A DNA stretch of 64,000 nt, taken from Microcaldota archaeon. GTDB lineage: Archaea > Micrarchaeota > Micrarchaeia > Anstonellales > JAGGVH01. Below are positions 26,896 through 35,017 of the stretch, piece by piece. Where the stretch lies: positions 39,115-103,114 of the forward strand of contig JAHKLX010000007.1 of the NCBI GenBank assembly GCA_020854835.1, given 5' to 3'. Below the pieces are notes generated by a model. The model made no database searches and was not told the DNA's origin. It saw nothing but the letters and a program-made list of their open reading frames with translations. The translations under genes were made by a program, and so were the position numbers. Every line of letters starts with the position of its first letter. The stretch's first letter is position 1.

Positions 26896-28407
26896 ATGGA
26901 TGAAAAATTATATGACAAAATACTTGAAATATCCCTAAAACGGTCGATATTTATTCCTGGCGCAGAAATATATAATTCTGTGGCAGGATTTTATGATTAC
27001 GGCCCCATAGGAAAATTGATAAAAAACAAGATTGAAAATACTTGGAGAAAAATGTTTGTTAAAAAACACGGTTTTCATGAGATAGAATCTTCAACAATCT
27101 ATCCAGAAATTGTTTTTAAGGCAAGCGGACATGCAGAGCATTTTGCAGATCCTATTGCAACCTGTAAAAAATGTAAAGCAAAACATAGTGCAGACAAACT
27201 TCTTGCCGAAAACATAGGCGGAAATTATGAGGGGGTGCCCGAAGAAGAATTAACAAAATTAATAAAAGCAAATAATATCAAATGCTCCTTATGTAAAGGA
27301 GAACTTACTGATGTTGCAAAATTTGCTTTGATGTTTCAAACAACATACGGTGGCGATTCTTCGAATATTGCATATCTAAGGCCTGAAACTGCCCAAGGAA
27401 TGTTCTTGAATTTTCCGAGAGTATTTGGAACATATCAAAATAAGCTGCCGTTGGGGATAGCTCAAATTGGAAAAGCATATAGAAATGAAATCGCACCCCG
27501 TAGACTCTTAATAAGGCTCAGAGAGTTTAATCAAATGGAACTTGAGTATTTTTTCAATCCTGAGATAGATAAAACAATTGAAGGGTATGAACAAATAAAA
27601 GACGAAAAGATTGAAATAATGGGTGCAGACAAAACAAACATTGAAAAACTATCAGTGGAACAAGCAGTAGAGAAAAAATATATAACTAACAAAATTCATG
27701 GTTATCTTGTATTTTTAACAAAACAATTCTATGAAAAAATGGGAGTTAAAAATTATAGATTTAGACAGCTTAACGATAAAGAAAAAGCCCATTACGCAGT
27801 CGGGGCAGTGGATCTGGAAGTTGAAACATCATTTGGGTGGACTGAATGTGTAAGTTTGGCAAATAGGGGGAATTATGATATAACATCTCACTCCAACACT
27901 AGTAAAAAAGATTTGAGCGTTTTTGATGATAGAAATGGAAAAAAGATAGTCCCCCATGTCATTGAACCTTCTTTTGGTTTTGACAGGCTTTTTTGGTGTA
28001 TTCTTGAATCAAGCTATAGACCTGCAAGCGATGAAAAAAAATGGGAATGGTTTGATTTGCCCATGTTTATCTCACCTTATCATGCTGCAATTTACCCTTT
28101 AGTTAAAAAAGAGCTTTTACAAAATATGGGAAAAACACTCTTGGAAGAATTAAGAGAAAAAGGATTAGATGTAATATATAAGGAAAGTGGCTCTATAGGG
28201 AGACGATATGCAAGAGCTGATGAGATAGGTGTTGCCTATTGTATAACAATTGATTTTGATTCAATTGAAAACAAAACAGTTACAATACGATTTAGAAATG
28301 ATGGAGGGCAAATTCGAGTGCCATTAGATAAAATTTATGATATGGTTTGTAAATTCACTGATAATGATGTTAGAACACTTGAAGATTTTGAAAAATGCCC
28401 CAGGTGA
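26896..28407 (+). CDS. glyS: Glycyl-tRNA synthetase (class II)
   Basis: Charges tRNA-Gly. The 503-residue archaeal/eukaryal-type dimeric enzyme shows motif 1 (GFYDYGPIGKLIKNKIE), motif 2 (RNEIAPR..LIRLREFNQMELEYF) and motif 3 in PSFGFDR. Two cysteine pairs, CKKCKAKH and CSLCKGEL, form a zinc-binding insert. The C-terminal anticodon-binding domain contains GSIGRRYARADEIG. ATG at 26896 fits the leaderless promoter. Followed 6 nt later by scpA. Confidence 0.97.
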   Translation: MDEKLYDKILEISLKRSIFIPGAEIYNSVAGFYDYGPIGKLIKNKIENTWRKMFVKKHGFHEIESSTIYPEIVFKASGHAEHFADPIATCKKCKAKHSADKLLAENIGGNYEGVPEEELTKLIKANNIKCSLCKGELTDVAKFALMFQTTYGGDSSNIAYLRPETAQGMFLNFPRVFGTYQNKLPLGIAQIGKAYRNEIAPRRLLIRLREFNQMELEYFFNPEIDKTIEGYEQIKDEKIEIMGADKTNIEKLSVEQAVEKKYITNKIHGYLVFLTKQFYEKMGVKNYRFRQLNDKEKAHYAVGAVDLEVETSFGWTECVSLANRGNYDITSHSNTSKKDLSVFDDRNGKKIVPHVIEPSFGFDRLFWCILESSYRPASDEKKWEWFDLPMFISPYHAAIYPLVKKELLQNMGKTLLEELREKGLDVIYKESGSIGRRYARADEIGVAYCITIDFDSIENKTVTIRFRNDGGQIRVPLDKIYDMVCKFTDNDVRTLEDFEKCPR

Positions 28408-28413
28408 GGTAAA

Positions 28414-29124
28414 ATGGATTTTAACATAAGAAAGATGGTTGAATATCCCTCATGGAAAGAAATGCTTTTAGATTTAGTTACAAAACAGGAGCTCAATCCC
28501 TGGGATATAGATATCAATGCTTTATCTGAGAGTTTTGTTGAAGAAATAAAAAAAATGCAAAGAATTGATTTTCATATGCCTGCAAATTTAATTTTGGCAG
28601 CATCCATACTACTTAGGTTTAAATCATACAGACTTGAATTTGAACCAGATATAATTGCCGAAGATGAAGTCTATATTGAGGATGACGGTCCGGTTGAAGT
28701 CACTATGTTAGAGCTCCACAAGCGCCTTCCTAGAAAAAGGCCTGTAACACTTAATGAGTTGCTGGTAGCAATGGATCAAGTTTTCAAAAAAGAAGAGGAA
28801 AGAGCAGTGATACTCGCTGAACGAAGAGCTCGCGAAGCAAGCAAAAAACCATATAAAAAAATGGTTGTTCAGGTTTCAAAATATGATATTGAAAAAGAAC
28901 AAGAAAGAACACTTGAACTTATTAAACAAAATGTTGATGATAAAAAACTCATTACGTTTTCTCATCTTAAAGAATTGAGAAAAGATGACTCAGCAGTTTA
29001 TACACTTCTTCCTTTATTATACATATATCAAAAAGGTATGATTGATATTAAACAAAAAACAATGTTTAATGAGATAATAATACAGCATACGGGTGATTTA
29101 AATGGAAAAATTAGCAATACTTGA
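28414..29124 (+). CDS. scpA: Segregation and condensation protein A
   Basis: The kleisin subunit of the Smc-ScpAB condensin. The N-terminal domain (about residues 5-75) has the characteristic LLDLVTKQELNPWDIDI and PANLILAASILLRFKSYRL. A charged linker follows and the C-terminal winged helix binds the Smc head. Length 236 is normal. GAGGT precedes the ATG. The 3' end overlaps scpB by 23 bases, so the two are translationally coupled. No smc gene is in this window. Confidence 0.92.
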   Translation: MDFNIRKMVEYPSWKEMLLDLVTKQELNPWDIDINALSESFVEEIKKMQRIDFHMPANLILAASILLRFKSYRLEFEPDIIAEDEVYIEDDGPVEVTMLELHKRLPRKRPVTLNELLVAMDQVFKKEEERAVILAERRAREASKKPYKKMVVQVSKYDIEKEQERTLELIKQNVDDKKLITFSHLKELRKDDSAVYTLLPLLYIYQKGMIDIKQKTMFNEIIIQHTGDLNGKISNT

Positions 29125-29560
29125 AGCCATGCTTTTTATGTCCCCAAACCCTGTTTCAAACAGAAAACTTATGAAAGCAGTTGGAGAGCATAACAGCAAT
29201 AAAATAAAATCAATGGTTGAAGAACTCAATAAAATATATGAAGAAAGAAACAGCCCAATTAGAATATTTGAAAAAGAAGATGGCTATATTATGAATATTT
29301 TTCCAAAATATGCTGAATATGTTAAATCTTTTGCTTTGGAAACTGAAATAACAAAAGGTGAAACTCGGGTTTTAGGATATATTGCAAAACATAAAGGAAT
29401 ATTGAAATCAACCGTAGTTAAGAGGCTTGGCCCAGTTTATGAAAAAATAAAATCCTTGGAAGAAAAAGGTTTTGTAAAAGAAGAGCCAGATGGTAGAAGC
29501 TCAAAATTATTCACAACAAAAAAATTCAAAGATTATTTTGGGGATATGAAAGATTTGTGA
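29102..29560 (+). CDS. scpB: Segregation and condensation protein B
   Basis: A 152-residue protein with two winged-helix domains. LAILEAMLFMSPNPVSNRKLMKAVG and the second-domain segment TRVLGYIAKHKGILKSTVVKRLG match ScpB. It binds the ScpA linker as a dimer. It overlaps scpA by 23 bases, typical for this pair. It is on the short side compared with bacterial ScpB (about 190). Confidence 0.88.
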   Translation: MEKLAILEAMLFMSPNPVSNRKLMKAVGEHNSNKIKSMVEELNKIYEERNSPIRIFEKEDGYIMNIFPKYAEYVKSFALETEITKGETRVLGYIAKHKGILKSTVVKRLGPVYEKIKSLEEKGFVKEEPDGRSSKLFTTKKFKDYFGDMKDL

Positions 29561-29744
29561 TATTCGCATATTAAATTCTGATTGTGTTTAGTGTAAAAAA
29601 AATTAACAAACAAATTAGTATCTAATATTAATAAATAAAGTGAGTATATTGGAAGTGTTTAAATCCTGCAATATAACTAGTGTAAATATTTGCCAAAAAT
29701 TTATTCTTTTTTAGTAAGATATTTATAATTAATGCTCACGCTAA

Positions 29745-29800
29745 TTAAAAAATTTATAAAAAATAAAAAAAAGAAAAAAAGAGAGAAAATTTAATTCTCT
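29745..29800 (-). terminator. Terminator of the S-layer gene
   Basis: On the minus strand a 6-bp stem (AGAGAA 29782-29787 with TTCTCT 29795-29800) overlaps the S-layer stop codon and is followed by long T-rich tracts. Archaeal termination needs mainly the T-runs; here both hairpin and T-run are present. Confidence 0.6.
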
Positions 29801-32598
29801 ACTAATTGGCTTATGAAATCATTTGCAGCTTGGAGTGTATCTGCAGCTTCTTTACCAGCGACAACTATGCTACTTGTGCCTTCAACTTCCATGATTACTG
29901 GTGCTTTGTCGAAGTCATAAGTTACGCCAGTTAAGAGTTGTTGGGTTACAGTATTGACTACTGGACCACCAACTGAGATAACACTTGCAGAGCCTGCGTT
30001 TGAATCCATGACAATCAAATTGTTTGGATTGACTGCACCTGGAACAGCTTGTTTAACGGTTAAAGTTGATTGTCCGTTAATTGTAGCAACTGCATCATTT
30101 TGGAATACACAGTTTGCTGCACCGCCAGTTCCTACGCCGCATGATGTTAAGATTTGGTCAATTTCAACAACTTCGATTGTAACGCCGCCTTTGACTGTGC
30201 TTTCTCCTTCTCTCAAAGTTTCTTGTGTTGAGTGAGGATCAGCTGCGCCTTCTAATGTTGAGAAACTGAATTGCATCATACCGACACGTTTTGCAATGTC
30301 GAAAACAACATCAGAACCAGTTCTTGTAAAGGTTTTTATTTCAGAGCCTCTGTCAGTGATTAATTCACCTTGGCCGAATGATCCTTCATTAACTGTTCTT
30401 GCTGCTAATGGTGCTACGCCATCATCGTTGTGTACTGCATAGTAGATTATTTCATCATCATCAATGTCGTCCCATGTTGGGCCGAATTCTTCATCAGAAA
30501 CATTGAAAGCAAATGATAAAATATCCATTGCATTGTCGTTGATAACTTTACCAGCGTTTTCAGTTACGTTGATGAGTACGTAATCCATTGGATCAGTGAC
30601 ATCTCCGCCACTCAATTCAAAATCATCGAATGCCAATGTGATCATTCCATCAGAGCCTGCAGTTTTGTAGGGAATTTCAACTACTACATCTGTATCAGTG
30701 TGATTTTCACCAGGTGAGTAATATCTCCAGCAACTTTGTGAGCTGGTTTCATACCACATGTAGATTTCACCGATACGGCCTGCGTTTTCAGTTGATTCGA
30801 GATTTGCATCTGTAATGTTTTCTCCACCAGTAACTACAAAGATTTTGTTTGTTGCGGTTGTTGCACCATTGCTTAAATGGCCTGTATATTCATCAACTGC
30901 AACTTTTCCTAATAGTCTCTGACTGGATGTTCCAGATTCAATGTAGAAACCTGAAACTGTTTTGGCATTTGGTCTACTGTCGTCACAGAAATTGAATGAT
31001 CTAACATTGCTTTTGTAAGAGAATGTTAATGGTTCATAGTCATCAGCAGTTAAGTCTAATCCATGGTAGGTCAAAGCATATACTTGGTTTTTGTCCTCAT
31101 AAAGAAGAGGTACTGTGTCACCTTCATACAACTCAATATCGTTTCTACCATATTTAGTTGAATAGAAGATAATGCTTCTCAATGAATCAGGATCAGATCT
31201 GTCTTCTGTTGCGTCTTTGTTTTTCCAAATAAGTGCAGCTGTCCATTCTTTGTTGTCATTTGTAGTATGCAATATTTTGTTATCTTGTAATTTCCATAAT
31301 TCTGCTAAAATGGAAACTTCTGCCCATCTTTGGAACAATTCATAACCATAGGTTGTATGATAGACTTTTACTCTGGTTGTATCATCAGTACCAGGAACGT
31401 CCCATTCTTCAATGCCATCAAAACAACCAACACAATCGCTTGGGCCATCACAATCGCTTGGGAAGATTTTCTTGATGTTTGCATCTTGGTATTCGAGAGG
31501 TTCGCCTGTTGTTGAGTCAACAATATCAAACAAAGCTGCATGGCAGTTACCTGCTGTTTCAGCAACACCGATATCTGTCAATTTAAGTTCATAACCTGCA
31601 CTTAAACCGATTGTGTCGCCTAATTGCATGATTTTTCTGTCTGATTCTTTTGCCAAAGTAACTGAACCGCCAGAGCATCTAAATTCATTTTGTGTTAGAT
31701 TGCATTGGGCGATTGAAGAGCCGACTTCAGGAGCAACCATTTTTGTGATTATCCATTCTTCACCTAAAACTTCAATTTTAACTCTTTTTTCTCCAGTTTT
31801 GTCTTTGCCAGCAGGACAGCCAGTCCAGTCGTCATTAACAGGATTTGCTGCACAAACAGGGATACCATAATCAGTACCATAGAAATGTACACCATATGCC
31901 AAAGAATCTATCACAGTGATTAATTCATATTCAGATGTGTCGAATTCTGTGCTTCCCACAACATATGCTGCAGTTTTTTGTGTGTAAGTCTTTGATGCTC
32001 TTGATGCAGGATAGGAAATTGTATAATCTCTGAATGGAGAGAATGCAACACCATCAATTCTCAAGATAGCTTCTTCATCTAAATGATTGTTGCTAACAAA
32101 TGTGTCACTTCCATCTGTCCAAGGATTTGCATATTCCCATCTCTCATCGCCATCTTCAAAATCGAACATATCTTCTGTTTGATTGTCAACTCTGTTAGTT
32201 AAATAGTTGTCTAAATAATCGTGGATATTTGCTTCAAATTCATACGCTCCTGACAAGCCTGGGGCTGTAAATTTCAATGTTACCCATTTGTCAATTACGT
32301 CGCACTCACCGCCGACTGCTTCGCCTTCGCCTGCTGCAGCACATGTTCCGCCAGAGACTGTTGGTGTATAAGTCTTGGTTTGATATGTTGCGCTTGCGAT
32401 TCTTGCTGCGATTCTTGCAGCTGCTACGCCGTCAGATGCTGCTGCATTTGTACCAACAACAACACTTACTCTTGGTGCTCCTGTATCATCTACTAATGGA
32501 GTAGTACCAAAAGTCAATGCTGCCATAGCTACGCCAGATACTGCTAACAATGCAGCGCCGGCAACAGCAGCGATTTTTTTTACATTCATGCTTTTCAC
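29791..32598 (-). CDS. S-layer protein
   Basis: Surface lattice protein of about 935 residues. The signal peptide is MNVKKIAAVAGAALLAVSGVAMA, 23 residues in total, described here by its Lys-Lys start and Ala-rich core. The mature N-terminus contains VVGTNAAASDGVAAARIA, and the C-terminus has SIVVAGKEAADTLQAANDFI. Both ends match the methanococcal S_layer_N and S_layer_C families. The middle is acidic and carries many cysteines, probably disulfides. The GTG at 32598 is preferred because GAGGTGA lies 5 nt before it; ATG at 32589 or 32604 are alternatives. A strong terminator and a complex upstream region suggest high expression. Confidence 0.9.
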   Translation of the reverse strand: MKSMNVKKIAAVAGAALLAVSGVAMAALTFGTTPLVDDTGAPRVSVVVGTNAAASDGVAAARIAARIASATYQTKTYTPTVSGGTCAAAGEGEAVGGECDVIDKWVTLKFTAPGLSGAYEFEANIHDYLDNYLTNRVDNQTEDMFDFEDGDERWEYANPWTDGSDTFVSNNHLDEEAILRIDGVAFSPFRDYTISYPASRASKTYTQKTAAYVVGSTEFDTSEYELITVIDSLAYGVHFYGTDYGIPVCAANPVNDDWTGCPAGKDKTGEKRVKIEVLGEEWIITKMVAPEVGSSIAQCNLTQNEFRCSGGSVTLAKESDRKIMQLGDTIGLSAGYELKLTDIGVAETAGNCHAALFDIVDSTTGEPLEYQDANIKKIFPSDCDGPSDCVGCFDGIEEWDVPGTDDTTRVKVYHTTYGYELFQRWAEVSILAELWKLQDNKILHTTNDNKEWTAALIWKNKDATEDRSDPDSLRSIIFYSTKYGRNDIELYEGDTVPLLYEDKNQVYALTYHGLDLTADDYEPLTFSYKSNVRSFNFCDDSRPNAKTVSGFYIESGTSSQRLLGKVAVDEYTGHLSNGATTATNKIFVVTGGENITDANLESTENAGRIGEIYMWYETSSQSCWRYYSPGENHTDTDVVVEIPYKTAGSDGMITLAFDDFELSGGDVTDPMDYVLINVTENAGKVINDNAMDILSFAFNVSDEEFGPTWDDIDDDEIIYYAVHNDDGVAPLAARTVNEGSFGQGELITDRGSEIKTFTRTGSDVVFDIAKRVGMMQFSFSTLEGAADPHSTQETLREGESTVKGGVTIEVVEIDQILTSCGVGTGGAANCVFQNDAVATINGQSTLTVKQAVPGAVNPNNLIVMDSNAGSASVISVGGPVVNTVTQQLLTGVTYDFDKAPVIMEVEGTSSIVVAGKEAADTLQAANDFISQLVEN

Positions 32599-32735
32599 AT
32601 ACATCACCTCAAATCTTTGCCCCCTATGAAGCATAATAGGCTAAAGGGGGGCTCTTCTTTTATATTCAAACAGATGATTAAATCCGTTTGTTAATGGGAC
32701 TTCTTGCGTAAGATTTATAAACTTTTCCAAGTTTG

Positions 32736-32765
32736 TTAAACTTTTGTTTATAAATAAAAGTTTAA
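32736..32765 (-). promoter_or_regulatory. Palindrome enclosing a TATA-like box upstream of the S-layer gene
   Basis: A perfect 10-bp inverted repeat (TTAAACTTTT at 32736-32745, AAAAGTTTAA at 32756-32765) flanks a TATA-like core (ATTTATAAAC on the minus strand). A second TATA-like box, again TTTATAAA-like, lies at 32712-32721. Either would give a leader of about 90-130 nt for the S-layer mRNA. The 282-bp gap holds no credible gene. Confidence 0.5.
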
Positions 32766-32879
32766 ATTTCGTCAATTCCACACATACTGTTTTGAATTGT
32801 TTGAAGTATGCCATAATACTCCATTTATTACAATTAATAGTATTATTTATAATTTGATTCACCATATAACATCTTTCCT

Positions 32880-34034
32880 TCAGCTTACGATTTCAGCATA
32901 TCCCTTACACATTAGATATAATCCATAACAAATAGGAAGCTCTGCTTCCCCCATATTTAATTCATCATAGTTAGTTCCTTTTATATTAAATACAGGAACC
33001 TTTTTAAGTATATTTACTTTAACGTTTTCGCTGTCAGTGAACGCTACTGCGTGTATTAACGGATCGAACTTGTCAATAAACTTATAATCAAACTCCTTAG
33101 CACACAAAGAACTGCCACTGTGAATGGTGTCAGGAATTCGTAAAACCTTGGTTGTGTCAATTGTAACATTGACATCAGTTGGCTCGCCAACCATGACTGC
33201 ACTATAATTAACAAGATCTTTCCAAACCTCTTCTTTTTTAGCAACCTTTACTTTGTCCCAATGACCTTCTTCAACACCCTGTTTAAATTTTTCAAGCTTT
33301 GGTTTTGACCTTAATTCCTTGGGCAGTATATCTGATTTGTGATCCTGCTTCATTAAAATACGAGCTATTCTTCCTGCCCATCCAAAATCATCAGGCCGAG
33401 GACCTTTAGAAATTATTGTTATTGGACGGCCCAACTCATGGATTTGTTTTTGTTGGATTTCAAAGAAATTTTCAAATTTCAATCCTCTGCCTGCTATATA
33501 ATCAACAATCTCACGTCGTTCCTTAGAAGAAAGATTTTTAACCGAATTGTCATAAACTCTTATGTGGTATCCTCGGTTTCCAGAAAAGTTTATTGAAATA
33601 TTATCTTTGTTGAATCCAAAATCAGGTATTAGAAAGTCATCTACCAATTTCAATGCGATTTCTTTAACCTTTTCAAAAGCAAGCGGATGCATTAAGCTAT
33701 GATATTCTTTGTACTGGTTTTTTGGATCCCATTCTTCAGGATGGAGATCCAAATCAAAAACCAGATCTGCACCCTGCCAAACCTTGCTGGCCATAGGTCT
33801 TGCGTCCGGTTTGTCATAATATGCAGATGATGCAGAAACATAAAACGGAACTGTGTTCCTTAAAAAATCATTGAATTCTTGATTGTTTTTAAACCCTAGA
33901 TGTCTTACTGCTATTTTCTGCTCTAAAGTTCCATATCCTACTTCTCTGGCACCAATATCTCGAGGATTAACACTAACTGAATCATAATATTGTTTTATCA
34001 TATGCTTTAAATATTGCTGTGATTTTTCATTCAT
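32880..34034 (-). CDS. priS: DNA primase small (catalytic) subunit
   Basis: Archaeal/eukaryotic-type primase catalytic subunit, which makes RNA primers for replication with PriL. Catalytic acidic motif DLVFDLDLH (about residues 90-98), SGNRGYHIRV (about 148-157) and KGPRPDDFGWAGR are all intact. The 384-residue length is normal. The start overlaps the priL stop by 4 bases, so the two are coupled. Confidence 0.95.
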   Translation of the reverse strand: MNEKSQQYLKHMIKQYYDSVSVNPRDIGAREVGYGTLEQKIAVRHLGFKNNQEFNDFLRNTVPFYVSASSAYYDKPDARPMASKVWQGADLVFDLDLHPEEWDPKNQYKEYHSLMHPLAFEKVKEIALKLVDDFLIPDFGFNKDNISINFSGNRGYHIRVYDNSVKNLSSKERREIVDYIAGRGLKFENFFEIQQKQIHELGRPITIISKGPRPDDFGWAGRIARILMKQDHKSDILPKELRSKPKLEKFKQGVEEGHWDKVKVAKKEEVWKDLVNYSAVMVGEPTDVNVTIDTTKVLRIPDTIHSGSSLCAKEFDYKFIDKFDPLIHAVAFTDSENVKVNILKKVPVFNIKGTNYDELNMGEAELPICYGLYLMCKGYAEIVS

Positions 34035-34915
34035 TTTTTCTTACCCCTATAACTCACAGGAGATTTAATTCTGCAATCGGCAACGCATATCCCTTGGGAT
34101 TTTAAAGATTCACAAGATGGAACTGAATAATTTTTTTCTATCATGTAATTAATATGATAAGTAGTAAGCTTTGGCTCAAAATTAGGAGTGCGAGAGAATA
34201 GAGATATGAGTGCATCTTCAGACCATCCTGCTTTGTTTAAATAAACAGCTATGGTCCATCTTGCCATATGTGGAACATTCTCTCCTTTATTTAGTTTATC
34301 TATTATCTCCTGCATGCACGGAGCCATATCAGTTATTTTTGAAACTTTGAATTCTGATTTCATAGGTATGCTCGCCATAACAGTTTCAGCTGCTTTTTTT
34401 GCTTTATCGTTTTTGATTTTTGGAAGCGTTTCAATAAAAGTTCTTTCAAGATGTTTTTGAATAACATCCCAAATATCTTGTTCAGATAAATAAACAACAC
34501 CTTGCTGCACAGGTTTGTTTACAAGTTTGTGATCATAGGGCAAATCTGCGAGATAATCCGCAACTGCCATTTTATTGTCTTTTATTTTGAGATTTAAAAG
34601 CTGTATTGCTTTTTCTACGTCGCTTTCTTGTTTAAGTGTTGAAACCCACAATTTGGAAAAAGTTCGAGATATCCTATTAGAGAAACTGTAATTCATTTGG
34701 GAGGTTATAAGCCTTATGACAGGGTAAAGAATAAGATCTTCTCTTGCCTGAATGTCTGATATATATTTTATAGTTGAAGGCTCTCGCATTAATAAATAAA
34801 TTAATTTTTCCTGTGCTTTGTGAAGGAGCTCGTCTGAAAATTGAGGATTGATCTCTTTTATAGTATTTTTAGCCTCATCAGTATAAGGATGTTTTGCCAA
34901 CCATTCAAAATCCAT
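34031..34915 (-). CDS. priL: DNA primase large subunit
   Basis: The regulatory primase subunit with the C-terminal 4Fe-4S domain. Candidate cluster ligands are Cys in MAPCMQEII and the three in VPSCESLKSQGICVADC near the C-terminus. GENVPHMARWTIAVYL matches the conserved segment of the iron-sulfur domain. 294 residues is at the short end of the family. It heads the priL-priS operon and is divergent from the flippase gene. Confidence 0.9.
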   Translation of the reverse strand: MDFEWLAKHPYTDEAKNTIKEINPQFSDELLHKAQEKLIYLLMREPSTIKYISDIQAREDLILYPVIRLITSQMNYSFSNRISRTFSKLWVSTLKQESDVEKAIQLLNLKIKDNKMAVADYLADLPYDHKLVNKPVQQGVVYLSEQDIWDVIQKHLERTFIETLPKIKNDKAKKAAETVMASIPMKSEFKVSKITDMAPCMQEIIDKLNKGENVPHMARWTIAVYLNKAGWSEDALISLFSRTPNFEPKLTTYHINYMIEKNYSVPSCESLKSQGICVADCRIKSPVSYRGKKK

Positions 34916-34953
34916 AAAGTATTGTTAATAAGGGATACTTTAAAATATTTATT

Positions 34954-35017
34954 ATTGTATAAAAAAGGAGATTCAATGGAAAACTATTGTATAAAAAAGG
35001 AGATTCAATGGAAAACT
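34954..35017 (+). repeat. Perfect 32-bp tandem duplication of the flippase start region
   Basis: Positions 34954-34985 and 34986-35017 are identical 32-bp units. Each contains a GGAG binding site and an ATG followed by GAAAAC. The first ATG (34976) opens a 14-codon frame ending at 35020 in another reading frame; the second ATG (35008) starts the flippase. Confidence 0.95.

Noticed and set aside
29954..30235. 93-codon plus-strand frame inside the S-layer gene
   Set aside because: Antisense shadow of a well-supported gene, no ribosome binding site and no recognisable product.
32641..32865. 74-codon frame upstream of the S-layer gene
   Set aside because: No ribosome binding site, atypical composition, and it overlaps the palindrome and TATA-like boxes; better read as promoter and leader.
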